Positions 34,896-44,115 of a stretch of DNA of 64,000 nt are shown piece by piece. Both the position numbers and the translations under genes were made by a program. Source of the stretch: Ruegeria profundi (GTDB lineage Bacteria > Pseudomonadota > Alphaproteobacteria > Rhodobacterales > Rhodobacteraceae). The stretch spans positions 62,001-126,000 of the forward strand of contig NZ_LQBP01000007.1 of the NCBI RefSeq assembly GCF_001507545.1, written 5' to 3'. The notes beneath the pieces were generated by a model. It had not been told where the DNA came from. It saw nothing but the letters and a program-made list of their open reading frames with translations, and made no database searches. Position 1 is the first letter of the stretch, and every line of letters starts with the position of its first letter.

Positions 34896-37445
34896 TTGAC
34901 CACAAGACCGACCCTGCCGATTCCAAGACTGTCCCTGTGGCTGACGCACGCAGGAATGCTGGCCGAGCAGGTTTTGCGTGCCTTCTGGCCCTTTTTCTCG
35001 ATTGTTATGGCGATTTTGGCCGCTTTGATGCTGGGTCTTCAGGATCACGTCAGGGTTGAGATGGTTTGGACCCTTGGTGGTTTGGCGATCATCGCGGTGG
35101 TTGTTTCACTGATCTGGGGCGTTCGGCGACTCCATCTGCCTCGCCGGGCCGAAGCGCTTATGCGACTGGACGAATCCCTGCCGGGACGCCCGATTCAGGC
35201 ATTGATGGATGATCAGGCCATAGGTGCGATGGATGCGGACTCAGTTGCTTTGTGGCACGCGCACCAGGCTCGGATGGCACAACGGGCGGCACAAGCCGAA
35301 GCGGTCAAACCCGATCTGCGGCTTGCAGACCGAGACCCTTATGCGCTGCGGTACTCAGCGTTGCTGGCGCTGGTGATTGCGGGTCTTTTCGGTTCATTCT
35401 GGCGCATTGGGTCCGTGGCCGAGATGACGCCGGGCGCAGCCGTGGCAGGGCAGGGACCCAGCTGGGAAGGCTGGGTTGAACCGCCGCGCTATACCGGCTT
35501 GCCGACGCTTTATCTGGCGGATCAGTCTGGTGATACTCTTTCAGTACCGCAGGGCAGCCGGATCACATTGCGGTTCTACGGTGAGGTGGGCGCGCATAGC
35601 TTGTCGGAAACCACGTCGCTTTCGGGCACACAAGGTGCAGCGGACCCTGAACAGGAGTTTGTGGTCGAGCGTTCGGGCCAGATGATGATCGAAGGGCCTG
35701 CCGGTCGGGACTGGGCGCTGAGCGTCATAGAAGATGCGCCTCCGCAGATCGCTGTTGCCGATCCGGCCGAGGCCGAGGCGGGCGGGCAGATGAAGCTACC
35801 CTTTACCGCCACTGACGATTACGGCGTAGTGTCCGGTACGGCGGTGATCGAATTGGACCTGCCTTCCGTTGACCGTCAGTATGGCCTGGCATCTGACCCC
35901 GAGCCACGTGATAGGATCGAGGTGCAGCTACCGATGCCGATAACCGGCGACCGGGCCGATTTCACCGAGGATCTGATCGAAGACTTCTCGGAACACCCTT
36001 GGGCGCATCTGCCAGTCAAGATCACCTTGATGGCACAGGATGCAGCCGATCAGGAAGGAGAGTCCGCGCCTTATACGACGGATCTGCCTGCGCGCCGCTT
36101 CTTTGATCCGTTGGCTGCGGCGGTGATCGAACAACGCCGCGATCTGCTCTGGACGCGGGACAACGCGACCCGGGTGTCCCAAATTCTGCGCGCGGTGTCG
36201 CATCTGCCGGAAGAGGTGTTTCGCTCTGACACAGCCTACCTGCGTCTGCGCGTGACGCTTCGCCGGTTGGAGGCATTCAACGACTACGGGCTGACACAGG
36301 ACCAACAGGAAGAGATCGCACAGGCTTTGTGGGATCTGGCGATTATAATCGAAGAGGGTACCCTCGCCGATGCGCTGGAGCGTATGCGCCGTGCACAGGA
36401 GCGTCTGACCGAAGCCATGAAAAACGGCGCCACTGATGAAGAAATCGCCGAATTGATGCAAGAACTGCGCGACGCAACGCAGGATTACATGCGCCAGCTA
36501 CAGCGTCTGGCACAGGAAAACGGTGAGTTCGACGAAAATCAGCAGGGCCAGAATGGCGAATCCATGCAGATGACGCAAAATGACCTGCAACGGATGATGG
36601 ATCGCATTCAGGAACTGATGGAACAGGGCCGCATGGCCGAAGCACAGCAGGCGCTGGAAGAGTTCCAGCAGATGATGGAGAACATGCGCGTCACCCAGGG
36701 CCAGGGTCAGGGCCAGCAGTCAGAAGGCCAACAGGCAATGGAAGGGCTGGCCGAAACTCTGCGCGAACAGCAGGGGCTGAGCGATCAGGCCTTCCGCGAT
36801 CTGCAAGAACAGTTCAATCCCGGCGCTCAGGCCGGTGAAAGCCAGGGTAACGAAGGCCGCAATGGTGGTCAGGGCCGTGGGCAGAGCCACGAAGGCCAAG
36901 GCGGTCAGGGTCAGGGGTCTGATCAGGCCGAAGGCGGTGGCGGCCAGCCAAGCCAGGAGTCTCTGGCCGATCGCCAACAGGCACTGCGCGACGAGCTGGG
37001 TCGCCAGCAACAGAATCTGCCCGGTGCCGGAACACCCGAAGGCGAAGCGGCACGCGAGGCGCTGGGCCGCGCGGGCCGGGCAATGGATGGGGCTGAAGAA
37101 GCCCTGCGCAGTGACGACCTGGCCGAGGCCATAGATCGCCAATCTGAAGCGATGGAAGCCCTCCGTGAAGGCATGCGGTCACTGGGTGAAGCTTTGGCGC
37201 AGAACCAGCAGAACCAGCCCGGTCAGGGAACCCAAGACGGTGATATGCAGGCCAACAGCCGCGATCCGCTGGGCCGCAGCCCCGGCGCAAACGGCTCTAT
37301 AGCAACTGACGACAACCTGTTGCAGGGCGAAGATGTGTATCGCCGCGCGCGTGAGTTGCTGGATGAAATCCGGCGTCGCACCGGTGAGACGGAACGCCCA
37401 CAGATCGAGCTGGAGTACCTCAAGCGGTTGTTGGAGCGCTTCTAA
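34896..37445 (+). CDS. TIGR02302 family large membrane protein
   Basis: An 849-residue protein with two N-terminal transmembrane helices (about 24-70) in the DUF4175-like arrangement, a third near residue 158, beta-rich middle part (LYLADQSGDTLSVPQGSRI near 210) and a long helical, glutamine-rich C-terminal half (about 520-790) with runs such as QGQGQGQQSEGQQ and NQQNQPGQG. This architecture matches TIGR02302, found in alphaproteobacteria, with unknown function and a likely envelope role. It uses a TTG start behind AGGAGG. Low-complexity GQ-rich segments make the antisense frames spuriously open. Confidence 0.88.
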   Translation: MTTRPTLPIPRLSLWLTHAGMLAEQVLRAFWPFFSIVMAILAALMLGLQDHVRVEMVWTLGGLAIIAVVVSLIWGVRRLHLPRRAEALMRLDESLPGRPIQALMDDQAIGAMDADSVALWHAHQARMAQRAAQAEAVKPDLRLADRDPYALRYSALLALVIAGLFGSFWRIGSVAEMTPGAAVAGQGPSWEGWVEPPRYTGLPTLYLADQSGDTLSVPQGSRITLRFYGEVGAHSLSETTSLSGTQGAADPEQEFVVERSGQMMIEGPAGRDWALSVIEDAPPQIAVADPAEAEAGGQMKLPFTATDDYGVVSGTAVIELDLPSVDRQYGLASDPEPRDRIEVQLPMPITGDRADFTEDLIEDFSEHPWAHLPVKITLMAQDAADQEGESAPYTTDLPARRFFDPLAAAVIEQRRDLLWTRDNATRVSQILRAVSHLPEEVFRSDTAYLRLRVTLRRLEAFNDYGLTQDQQEEIAQALWDLAIIIEEGTLADALERMRRAQERLTEAMKNGATDEEIAELMQELRDATQDYMRQLQRLAQENGEFDENQQGQNGESMQMTQNDLQRMMDRIQELMEQGRMAEAQQALEEFQQMMENMRVTQGQGQGQQSEGQQAMEGLAETLREQQGLSDQAFRDLQEQFNPGAQAGESQGNEGRNGGQGRGQSHEGQGGQGQGSDQAEGGGGQPSQESLADRQQALRDELGRQQQNLPGAGTPEGEAAREALGRAGRAMDGAEEALRSDDLAEAIDRQSEAMEALREGMRSLGEALAQNQQNQPGQGTQDGDMQANSRDPLGRSPGANGSIATDDNLLQGEDVYRRARELLDEIRRRTGETERPQIELEYLKRLLERF

Positions 37446-37459
37446 ACCCTGCCTGGCGT

Positions 37460-38263
37460 TTAATTCTGCGATGTCCCCGATGTCTGCGCCTCAAGCCAAA
37501 GCCGCGCCTGATCCACAAGGGATACGTACGGGTCAAGAATTGGCTCGGCCTGCGGCACCGCTTCGCTGATTTGCTGCGCGTTGCCATAGACCAGCAGCAG
37601 GATGACGCCGACAATCAGCATCAGTGCAAAACCACGCATGAAACCGCCGCCAGACTTGCGCGGCGCAGGTTCGTCTTCCGAGGCCAAGCTGTCATCACTA
37701 CGCAGGCTGGAGTTGATCGCTTCGACATCTGGCAGTGCATCTTTCTGCCCTGCATCCTTTGCCGTTTCCATAGCAGTGAGGTCTTTTACGGCGCGTTCCG
37801 GGTCGGGTTTGGGGGGCGCGTCCAAGGCCAGATCGGGCTGCGTTTCAAGACCGCCACCCTCTTGCGCGCGAAGGTCCGCCTCACGTTCGGCTTCTTCTTT
37901 CAGGATACTTGCAACTGCAGGATCGATGTTTCCGGTAGCTGATGGTGTTTCTGGTTCGCTTGCGGCCTCTGGTTTTGGGGCAACCTCTGGTTCTTGTGTG
38001 ATCTCTGGTTCCGGTGCAGGCGTCGGCTCCGGTTGCGCTTGGGTTGCTGAGGCCTGTTCCACCACATCAGGCTCGGGTGCGGATGTCTGGGAAGGCGTAT
38101 CCTTAGCATCGGGTGCGTCTTTGGCGGGGGCTGTTTGGTCTGGGTGTTTGGGCTGGAACCAGGTCGTCTCACAGTTCGAGCACTGAACGTCGCGGCCATC
38201 TTCCGGGATGACCTCGTCTGGCACCTCGTACTGGGCACCGCAATTCGGACAAGTAAGACGCAT
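37460..38263 (-). CDS. zinc-ribbon (MJ0042-type) membrane protein
   Basis: The 267-residue product begins RLTCPNCGAQYEVPDEVI and closes the ribbon with VQCSNCETTWFQP, two CxxC pairs that bind zinc. A long Pro/Glu/Ala-rich linker (about 40-120) follows, then a second acidic region and one transmembrane helix near residue 215 (FALMLIVGVILLLVYG). Related proteins are widespread in Rhodobacteraceae near ftsEX; the role is unknown. It is divergent from ftsE across 183 bp. Confidence 0.87.
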   Translation of the reverse strand: MRLTCPNCGAQYEVPDEVIPEDGRDVQCSNCETTWFQPKHPDQTAPAKDAPDAKDTPSQTSAPEPDVVEQASATQAQPEPTPAPEPEITQEPEVAPKPEAASEPETPSATGNIDPAVASILKEEAEREADLRAQEGGGLETQPDLALDAPPKPDPERAVKDLTAMETAKDAGQKDALPDVEAINSSLRSDDSLASEDEPAPRKSGGGFMRGFALMLIVGVILLLVYGNAQQISEAVPQAEPILDPYVSLVDQARLWLEAQTSGTSQN

Positions 38264-38446
38264 GCTGCCTCCTGGCCGGGACCCCGACCGATAGTAGTTT
38301 TTTAAGGGATGTTAATCCGTTAAGACCTGACCGCAAAGGGTGTTTTCGGTTTCACAGCATAAGTGTCACCGATTCGACCCGGTGCAGGCATTGAAACCGC
38401 AACCGCGCTCGGGCATGAAGGGCGGCAACAGAAACGGGGGCTCCTT

Positions 38447-39124
38447 TTGATCGAGCTGGAGAATCTCAGCTACACCTATGGCGGTGGCGAACTGCTGAGC
38501 GACGTGTCTTTACGGTTGCAACCGGGGTCGTTTCATTTTTTGACCGGCCCGTCGGGTGCGGGCAAGACCACCATACTTAAACTTTGCTACGGCGCTTTGT
38601 TGCCCACAACGGGCCGGCTCAGCGTGTTCAAGCAGGACATCGCCCGGCTGGATCGGGATCAGTTGGCCCTGATGCGCCGTCGGATCGGTGTGGTGCATCA
38701 GGATTGCCAGTTCCTTGATCACATGACGCTGGCCGAGAATGTGGCGTTGCCGCTAACAGTGTCCGGGCAAATCGACACTGCACAGCGCGAAGACCTGAGC
38801 GAGTTGTTATCCTGGGTGGGACTGGGCACCCGATTGGATTCGCACCCGCCGGAATTGTCGGGAGGGGAACGTCAGCGTGCCGCACTGGCCCGCGCGGTCA
38901 TCCTGTCGCCGGACGTGGTTCTGGCGGATGAACCAACCGGAAACGTGGATTGGGAGATGTCGCAACGCCTGCTTCGCCTGTTGGTCGAATTGAACAAGAT
39001 GGGCAAGACCGTGCTGATCGCGACCCATGACATGAGCCTGATCCGCGCGGCGAAAAGCCAGGTGCAGGCAAGGGTTCTTCGAATCTCGCAACGTCAGGTC
39101 CAACTTGCGGGAGCGGATCTATGA
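38447..39124 (+). CDS. ftsE: cell division ATP-binding protein FtsE
   Basis: The 225-residue ABC ATPase has Walker A FLTGPSGAGKTTILKL near residue 31, the Q-loop VVHQDCQFLDHMTLAENV near 82, signature LSGGERQRAALARAV near 137 and Walker B DVVLADEPTGNVD near 157. With FtsX it controls cell-wall hydrolases at the septum. I place the start at TTG 38447 because homology begins at IELENLSYTYG; the upstream in-frame ATG at 38363 adds unconserved residues. Stop overlaps ftsX (ATGA). Confidence 0.92.
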   Translation: MIELENLSYTYGGGELLSDVSLRLQPGSFHFLTGPSGAGKTTILKLCYGALLPTTGRLSVFKQDIARLDRDQLALMRRRIGVVHQDCQFLDHMTLAENVALPLTVSGQIDTAQREDLSELLSWVGLGTRLDSHPPELSGGERQRAALARAVILSPDVVLADEPTGNVDWEMSQRLLRLLVELNKMGKTVLIATHDMSLIRAAKSQVQARVLRISQRQVQLAGADL

Positions 39125-40020
39125 GCAAGGGAATGATCCGAAGCCTGCTGAAACGGGATACGCGCGCGGACCGGGTCGTTCCGCCAACTGGGTACACGGC
39201 GCATCTGACCCTGTTTGTATCAGGCGCGATGGCTTTTCTGGCGGTGTTTGCATTAGCCCTTTCTCTGGCATCGGGGCGGTTGGCCGACCGCTGGGGTACG
39301 GAATTGGCCGGGGCCGTCACCTTGCGCATCAGCGCTCCTGCCGATCAGATGGACGCGCAGACCGAGGCGGCGCTAACCGTGCTGAGCCAAACCCCGGGCA
39401 TAGCTTCGGCGCGCGCATTGACCACCGAGGAACAGGCGGCGCTGCTCTCCCCTTGGTTTGGCCCGGACCTGCCGCTGGATACGCTGCCTGTCCCTCAACT
39501 GATCGAGATCATCGAAGGTGAGCCGGGTCTGGATGCGGCTGGTCTGCGCCTGCGGCTTGGAGCAGAAGTTCCCGGTGCAGTTCTGGACGATCACACCCGC
39601 TGGCGTGAACCCTTGGTAGAGGCCGCAAGGTCGCTGCGGCGGCTGGGCTGGGTTTCAATCCTGCTGATTGGCGGGGCCACGGCAGCCATGATCACGCTGG
39701 CCGCCAATGCCTCGCTCGCTGCCAATGCCCAGATTATCGAGGTGCTGCGTCTGGTTGGTGCCCGTGACAGCTTTATTGCCCGAGCCTTTGTCCGGCGCTT
39801 TACCTATCGGGCTTTCTTTGGTGCCGTTGTCGGCGTTTTGCTGGGCATGACCGGAGTGCTGCTGCTGCCCGAAGCCTCGGATGCGGGCGGGTTTTTGACG
39901 GGTTTGGGATTTCAGGGGTATGGCTGGCTGTTGCCGGCCCTGATCCCCGTATTGGGTGCGGCGGTTGCCTTTCTGGCAACCTGGAGTGCCGCCAGCCGAA
40001 AATTGAAGGAGCTTTCGTGA
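39121..40020 (+). CDS. ftsX: cell division permease FtsX
   Basis: A 299-residue membrane protein with an N-terminal helix (LTLFVSGAMAFLAVFALAL near residue 28), a periplasmic domain of about 110 residues with ITLRIS-like and LPVPQLIEIIEG segments, and three C-terminal helices (FtsX/MacB topology). It is the permease partner of FtsE in divisome-controlled peptidoglycan hydrolysis. It overlaps ftsE and the following acyltransferase gene. Confidence 0.91.
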   Translation: MSKGMIRSLLKRDTRADRVVPPTGYTAHLTLFVSGAMAFLAVFALALSLASGRLADRWGTELAGAVTLRISAPADQMDAQTEAALTVLSQTPGIASARALTTEEQAALLSPWFGPDLPLDTLPVPQLIEIIEGEPGLDAAGLRLRLGAEVPGAVLDDHTRWREPLVEAARSLRRLGWVSILLIGGATAAMITLAANASLAANAQIIEVLRLVGARDSFIARAFVRRFTYRAFFGAVVGVLLGMTGVLLLPEASDAGGFLTGLGFQGYGWLLPALIPVLGAAVAFLATWSAASRKLKELS

Positions 40021-40760
40021 TGGCCGATGCGTTTCAGTGGGTACGCTCATTGATCTTCATGATCGTGATCTACGTTTGGATGCTGGTTCTGGGCATCCTG
40101 TTCGCCCCATACGCCATGTTCACCAAGCGTGGCGCATTGAAAGCTTGCAAGGCCTACGCGCGTACAACCTTGTGGTTGGCTCGTTGGATGGTCGGCATCC
40201 GGACCGAAGTGCGTGGCGCGGTGCCGTCGGGCGAGGTGGTCATCGGTGCCAAACATCAGTCATTTCTGGATATTATCATCATTTTCGACGCCATCCCCCA
40301 CGGCAAGTTCATTATGAAGAAAGAATTGCTGTGGACCCCAGTCATCGGTATGTATGCGCGGCGTCTTGGCTGTATCCCGGTTGATCGGGGTAAAAAGGGC
40401 GTGGCCGTGGCCAAGATGGTCAAGGATGTCGCCAAGGAATTCACGGAACCCGGGCAGTTGGTAATCTATCCCCAAGGCACGCGCGTCGCGCCGGGGGTGC
40501 GCAAACCTTACAAGGTCGGCACGGCCATTTTGTACGAAGGGCTGGGTTTTCCCTGCGTTCCCACGGCGACCAATGCGGGTGTGTTCTGGCCTCGCACCGG
40601 TGTTCTGCGCAAGCCTGGCCTAGCCATTGTCGACTTCCTTGATCCAATCAAGCCGGGTGCTGCGCGGGACGATTTCCTCGGAATGCTGGAGGATGTCATC
40701 GAAACAAGGTCCAATGCGCTGATGCGAGAAGTTGGGTTTGATCTTGATGCAATTCATTGA
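40020..40760 (+). CDS. plsC: 1-acyl-sn-glycerol-3-phosphate acyltransferase PlsC
   Basis: The 246-residue enzyme makes phosphatidic acid. The HX4D catalytic motif is AKHQSFLDIIII near residue 78, the second conserved block is GCIPVDRGKK near 120, and the E/PEGTR block appears as IYPQGTRVAPG near 157, where Gln replaces the usual Glu. One N-terminal membrane helix (LIFMIVIYVWMLVLGI). It starts at the TGATG overlap with ftsX, placing phospholipid synthesis in the division operon. Confidence 0.92.
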   Translation: MADAFQWVRSLIFMIVIYVWMLVLGILFAPYAMFTKRGALKACKAYARTTLWLARWMVGIRTEVRGAVPSGEVVIGAKHQSFLDIIIIFDAIPHGKFIMKKELLWTPVIGMYARRLGCIPVDRGKKGVAVAKMVKDVAKEFTEPGQLVIYPQGTRVAPGVRKPYKVGTAILYEGLGFPCVPTATNAGVFWPRTGVLRKPGLAIVDFLDPIKPGAARDDFLGMLEDVIETRSNALMREVGFDLDAIH

Positions 40761-41352
40761 CGATATCGAAACGCTCGAAAGTCTCTACGGTAAACCCGGT
40801 GCGCCCTCATTGCGGAAGGTCGCGCACAGCCTGACTCCGCTGTATCGCAAGTGGATCATGGCCGCGCGGTTGTGCATTTTCAGCACCGTTGGTCCCGAAG
40901 GCGTAGACGGAAGCCCAGGGGGCGATGATGGTCCCGTTGTGCTGGAGCTTGATGCAAACACTTTGGCGCTTCCGGATTGGCGCGGCAACAACCGGTTGGA
41001 TTCGCTGCGCAATATCGTACGTGACCCGCGCGTGGCTTTGATGTTTCTGGTGCCGGGCTCCAACACTGTCGTTCGGGTGAATGGTACAGCGCGCCTGACT
41101 GCGGACAGTGAATTGCGCGCCCGGTTCGAAAAAAACGGCAAACAACCCGCCACGGTTGTCGTCATCGAAATTGCCGAAATCTACACGCAATGCGCCCGCG
41201 CACTCATGCGCGCGCGAACCTGGAGCGCAGGTGATGAAAGCACCGCCTTACCCACAGTTGGCGAAATTCTGGCCGAAGTAAGCCGGGGTGAGGAAGGCGG
41301 TGCACAATACGACGCGGAATGGGGTGCAAGAGCCGAAAAAACGATGTGGTAG
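40747..41352 (+). CDS. pyridoxamine 5'-phosphate oxidase-like flavin protein
   Basis: A 201-residue split-barrel FMN-binding protein. It shows FIDDIETLESLYGKPGAPS at the start, RLCIFSTVGPEGVDGSPGGD near 45 and LALPDWRGNNRLDSLRNI near 80, typical of the MSMEG_1061/PPOX-like group rather than true PdxH. Substrate unknown. It overlaps plsC by 14 bases, so it is the fourth gene of the ftsEX operon. A start 15 bases earlier is possible. Confidence 0.88.
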   Translation: MQFIDDIETLESLYGKPGAPSLRKVAHSLTPLYRKWIMAARLCIFSTVGPEGVDGSPGGDDGPVVLELDANTLALPDWRGNNRLDSLRNIVRDPRVALMFLVPGSNTVVRVNGTARLTADSELRARFEKNGKQPATVVVIEIAEIYTQCARALMRARTWSAGDESTALPTVGEILAEVSRGEEGGAQYDAEWGARAEKTMW

Positions 41353-41361
41353 CACGTGCAA

Positions 41362-41955
41362 CTACACCGCAGCCGCACCGATTTTGGCGACTTGTGAAAC
41401 CCAGCGCTCGACACTGCCGGGCTTTGGATAGCTGGCACCCGCAAAATAGGTGAAACGTGTTGGTTTGAAGCCGACAAATCCAAGAATTTGATCACGGACC
41501 TGCCGAATGAGGGCTTGCCGGTAAATCAGCCGCATGAACCAGCCCGGCGTGTCAGACGTCAGGATGACACGAGCCGTACGTCCTGCCAGCATCGGGGCTG
41601 GAAGTCCCAGCTTGCTGATGTTTCTTGTGTCGAAGGTGCGTCCCGGGATGAACATCCGGTCAATCAAGCCTTTCAGCTTGGCCGGCAACCCGCCCCACCA
41701 CATCGGTGTTGTGAGGACCAGATGGTCGCTCCATTCGATGTCCTGAAGAACCTGTTCCAACACGGGCTCAAGCGGTTTGAAGTCTTGATAGTTGCCCTGA
41801 CCAAAGTCGTGATCGAACTGCATTTCGCTGAGGTGAACCATTCGGACATCGTGGCCATTCTTTTCGGCCGCGTCTTTGTAGGTTTCAGCGAAAGTGCGGG
41901 ACAGGCTGCTTTCAGCGGGGTGCCCATCAAGGATGATGATTTTTTTCCGTTGCAT
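41362..41955 (-). CDS. NAD(P)H-dependent FMN oxidoreductase (flavodoxin-like fold)
   Basis: The 197-residue protein resembles the NQO1/MdaB/KefF group: KIIILDGHPAESSLSRTFAE at the start (phosphate-binding loop), LVLTTPMWWGGLPAKLKGLIDR near residue 85 and GWFMRLIYRQALIRQVRDQI near 135. It probably reduces quinones or electrophiles. It is divergent from a TetR regulator with three palindromes in the shared control region, so it is probably repressed by that protein. ATG 41955 lies behind GGAGAA. Confidence 0.9.
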   Translation of the reverse strand: MQRKKIIILDGHPAESSLSRTFAETYKDAAEKNGHDVRMVHLSEMQFDHDFGQGNYQDFKPLEPVLEQVLQDIEWSDHLVLTTPMWWGGLPAKLKGLIDRMFIPGRTFDTRNISKLGLPAPMLAGRTARVILTSDTPGWFMRLIYRQALIRQVRDQILGFVGFKPTRFTYFAGASYPKPGSVERWVSQVAKIGAAAV

Positions 41956-41971
41956 CGGGATTCTCCAAAAT

Positions 41972-42035
41972 TGACCGTGGTCACTTTGTAAATCAATAAA
42001 ATGACCGCGGTCAATAAAAAATTTGACCGCGGTCA
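41972..42035. promoter_or_regulatory. three TetR-type operator palindromes between the divergent genes
   Basis: TGACCGTGGTCA at 41972-41983 and two copies of TGACCGCGGTCA at 42002-42013 and 42024-42035 share the same 12-bp dyad. On the minus strand TTGACC (42014-42009) and TTACAA (41991-41986) lie 17 bp apart, forming a plausible promoter for the oxidoreductase that overlaps two operators. The third operator ends 6 bp before the regulator's first ATG. Confidence 0.85.
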
Positions 42036-42041
42036 AAAACT

Positions 42042-42638
42042 ATGCAAATTGGGCCTATGCAAAAGACAACTCAAAAACGCACTCTGAAAACTCGGGCGCG
42101 CCTTATCGAAGCCTCGGAAAACCTGATCACCACTGGCGGATACGAGGCCCTGAGGGTCGAAGACGTTGTGCAAGCGGCCGGTGTGGCCAAAGGTACGTTC
42201 TTCGCACATTTCCGCGACAAGGACGCGTTGATGGAGATTCTGATTGGCGCAAAGTTGGATAGGTTTCTGGACAGTGCCGAAGCCCGGACGCCACCCAGGA
42301 CCGTGTCAGAGATCATAGCCGCGCTGGAGCCAGTCCACAGATTCATGACATCCGAGCGATACGTTTTTGATCTGTTGATCAGATATTCAGGCGCGACGGC
42401 TGTTGCGGAAATAGGACCGATTGCCCATTTTTTCGAGCGATACTTTCGCCTTGTAACGATGTGGCTTGAAGCAGCAGATGTGCGGAAGGACGTAACGCCT
42501 GAACTTCTTGCAGAAGGGGTGCAGGCCTTTGCCATTCAGGCCATGTCGCTAAGGTTCTGCGCCCTGCACGCGGCCACCACATTCAGTGACAGGTTAGAGA
42601 CCTATCTGGACGCGTGGTTGACCCCGCCGACCGGTTAG
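42042..42638 (+). CDS. TetR/AcrR family transcriptional regulator
   Basis: The 198-residue protein has a TetR helix-turn-helix: TRARLIEASENLITTGGYEALRVEDVVQAAGVAKGTFFAHF at about residues 17-60, followed by a helical ligand-binding domain. It most likely represses itself and the divergent oxidoreductase in response to an electrophile or quinone. The start is uncertain: ATG 42042 and ATG 42057 are both unaccompanied by a good ribosome site. A GC-rich hairpin (42622-42647) covers its stop codon. Confidence 0.92.
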   Translation: MQIGPMQKTTQKRTLKTRARLIEASENLITTGGYEALRVEDVVQAAGVAKGTFFAHFRDKDALMEILIGAKLDRFLDSAEARTPPRTVSEIIAALEPVHRFMTSERYVFDLLIRYSGATAVAEIGPIAHFFERYFRLVTMWLEAADVRKDVTPELLAEGVQAFAIQAMSLRFCALHAATTFSDRLETYLDAWLTPPTG

Positions 42639-42654
42639 CCGGCGGGGCAGTAAG

Positions 42655-44043
42655 TTAGCTGTGAATCGGGCCGTCACCGCAGGCCAGTGCCGCTTCTCGT
42701 ACCGCTTCGGAATAGGTCGGGTGCGCATGGCAGGTCAGGGCCAGATCTTCGGCTGACGCGCCGAACTCCATTGCGACGCAAACCTCATGGATCAGATCGC
42801 CTGCTGCCGGGCCGATAATGTGGGCACCAAGTATCCGGTCAGTTTCCTTGTCAGCCAGAATTTTGACGAACCCATCCGCCGCAAAATTCGCCTTGGCGCG
42901 GCCGTTCCCCATGAACATGAACTTGCCCACCTTAAAGGCGCGGCCTTGGTCTTTCAGGGTTTCTTCGGTTTCGCCGACATTGGCGACCTCGGGCCAGGTG
43001 TAGATTACCCCCGGAATGACGCCATAATTGACGTGGCCATGTTTTCCGGCGACCTGTTCCGCGGCGGCCATGCCTTCGTCTTCGGCCTTATGCGCCAGCA
43101 TCGGGCCTTCGGTGACATCGCCGATGGCATAGATGCCGGGTACGTTTGTCTGCCAGTCAGAGCCCACCTTGATCTGACCGCGCTGGGTCATTTCAACGCC
43201 CAGCGCCTCAAGCCCAAGACCGTCCGAGAATGGCTTGCGCCCGGTGGCGACCAGAACGGTATCCGCCTCAATCACGTGTTCGCTGTCATCCTTGCGCAGC
43301 TTGTAGGTGACTTTTGCCTTGGTCTTGGTCGCTTCGGTCTTTTGTACCGCTGCGCCCATGACAAAGTTCAACCCCTGTTTTTTCAGAATGCGCTGAAACG
43401 TTTTCTGAACCTCGGGGTCCATGCCCGGCGTGATCACGTCGAGGAATTCGATCACGGTAACTTCGGCGCCAAGACGTTGATACACCGAACCCAGTTCCAG
43501 ACCGATCACGCCCGCACCAATGACCACCATCTTTTTCGGAACCTTGCCAAGCGACAGCGCACCGGTCGAGGTCACGACAACCTTCTCATCCACGTCAACG
43601 CCCGGCAGCGAAGCCGGTTCAGAGCCCGAAGCGATGATGATGTTCTTGGCCGTGTGAACTTCGTCGCCCACTTTGACCTGACCTGCTGCGGGGATCGAGC
43701 CCCAACCCTTTAACCAGTCGATCTTGTTTTTCTTGAACAGAAACTCGATGCCCTTGGTATTACCCTCAATGGTTTCGTCTTTGTAGACCTGCATCTGTTT
43801 CCAATCGACCGAGGGGCTTTTCCCCTTCAGGCCCATCTTGGCAAAGTTATGCTCGGCCTCATGCAGTTGGTGGCTGGCATGCAGCAGCGCCTTGGACGGG
43901 ATGCAGCCGACGTTCAGGCACGTGCCGCCCAGCGTGTCTCGTCCTTCTACAACGGCGGTTTTCAAGCCCAGTTGGGCACAGCGAATAGCGCAGACATAGC
44001 CGCCGGGGCCAGCGCCGATTACGATGACGTCATAGTTTGCCAT
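42655..44043 (-). CDS. lpdA: dihydrolipoyl dehydrogenase (E3)
   Basis: The 462-residue flavoenzyme reoxidises dihydrolipoyl groups with NAD+ in the 2-oxoglutarate dehydrogenase complex. It has [20 protein letters not shown] near residue 6, the redox disulfide [17 protein letters not shown] near 35, [15 protein letters not shown] near 175, [19 protein letters not shown] near 305 and the C-terminal [10 protein letters not shown] base near 440. It is the last gene of the suc cluster. The start at 44043 follows AAGGAGACC. Confidence 0.96.
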   Translation of the reverse strand: MANYDVIVIGAGPGGYVCAIRCAQLGLKTAVVEGRDTLGGTCLNVGCIPSKALLHASHQLHEAEHNFAKMGLKGKSPSVDWKQMQVYKDETIEGNTKGIEFLFKKNKIDWLKGWGSIPAAGQVKVGDEVHTAKNIIIASGSEPASLPGVDVDEKVVVTSTGALSLGKVPKKMVVIGAGVIGLELGSVYQRLGAEVTVIEFLDVITPGMDPEVQKTFQRILKKQGLNFVMGAAVQKTEATKTKAKVTYKLRKDDSEHVIEADTVLVATGRKPFSDGLGLEALGVEMTQRGQIKVGSDWQTNVPGIYAIGDVTEGPMLAHKAEDEGMAAAEQVAGKHGHVNYGVIPGVIYTWPEVANVGETEETLKDQGRAFKVGKFMFMGNGRAKANFAADGFVKILADKETDRILGAHIIGPAAGDLIHEVCVAMEFGASAEDLALTCHAHPTYSEAVREAALACGDGPIHS

Positions 44044-44115
44044 GAAAGGTCTCCTTGAGTAGTCGGGCTGTGGCAGAGCAGACACCACCTGCGCACAGGC
44101 TGTAAACTGGCGTTA

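Noticed and set aside
36720..37290. Frames antisense to the TIGR02302 low-complexity region (36720-37142 and 36814-37290)
   Set aside because: The GQ repeats on the plus strand create stop-free antisense frames; no independent start signals.
38302..38323. TTAA repeats upstream of ftsE resembling a CtrA box
   Set aside because: The CtrA consensus needs TTAA-N7-TTAA; here the gaps are 6 and 4 bases, so the match is not convincing.
43427..43437. GTGATCAC occurrence inside lpdA (and another near 4845 in the MBL gene)
   Set aside because: Single copies in coding sequence, only 8 bp, without the paired spacing or promoter context.
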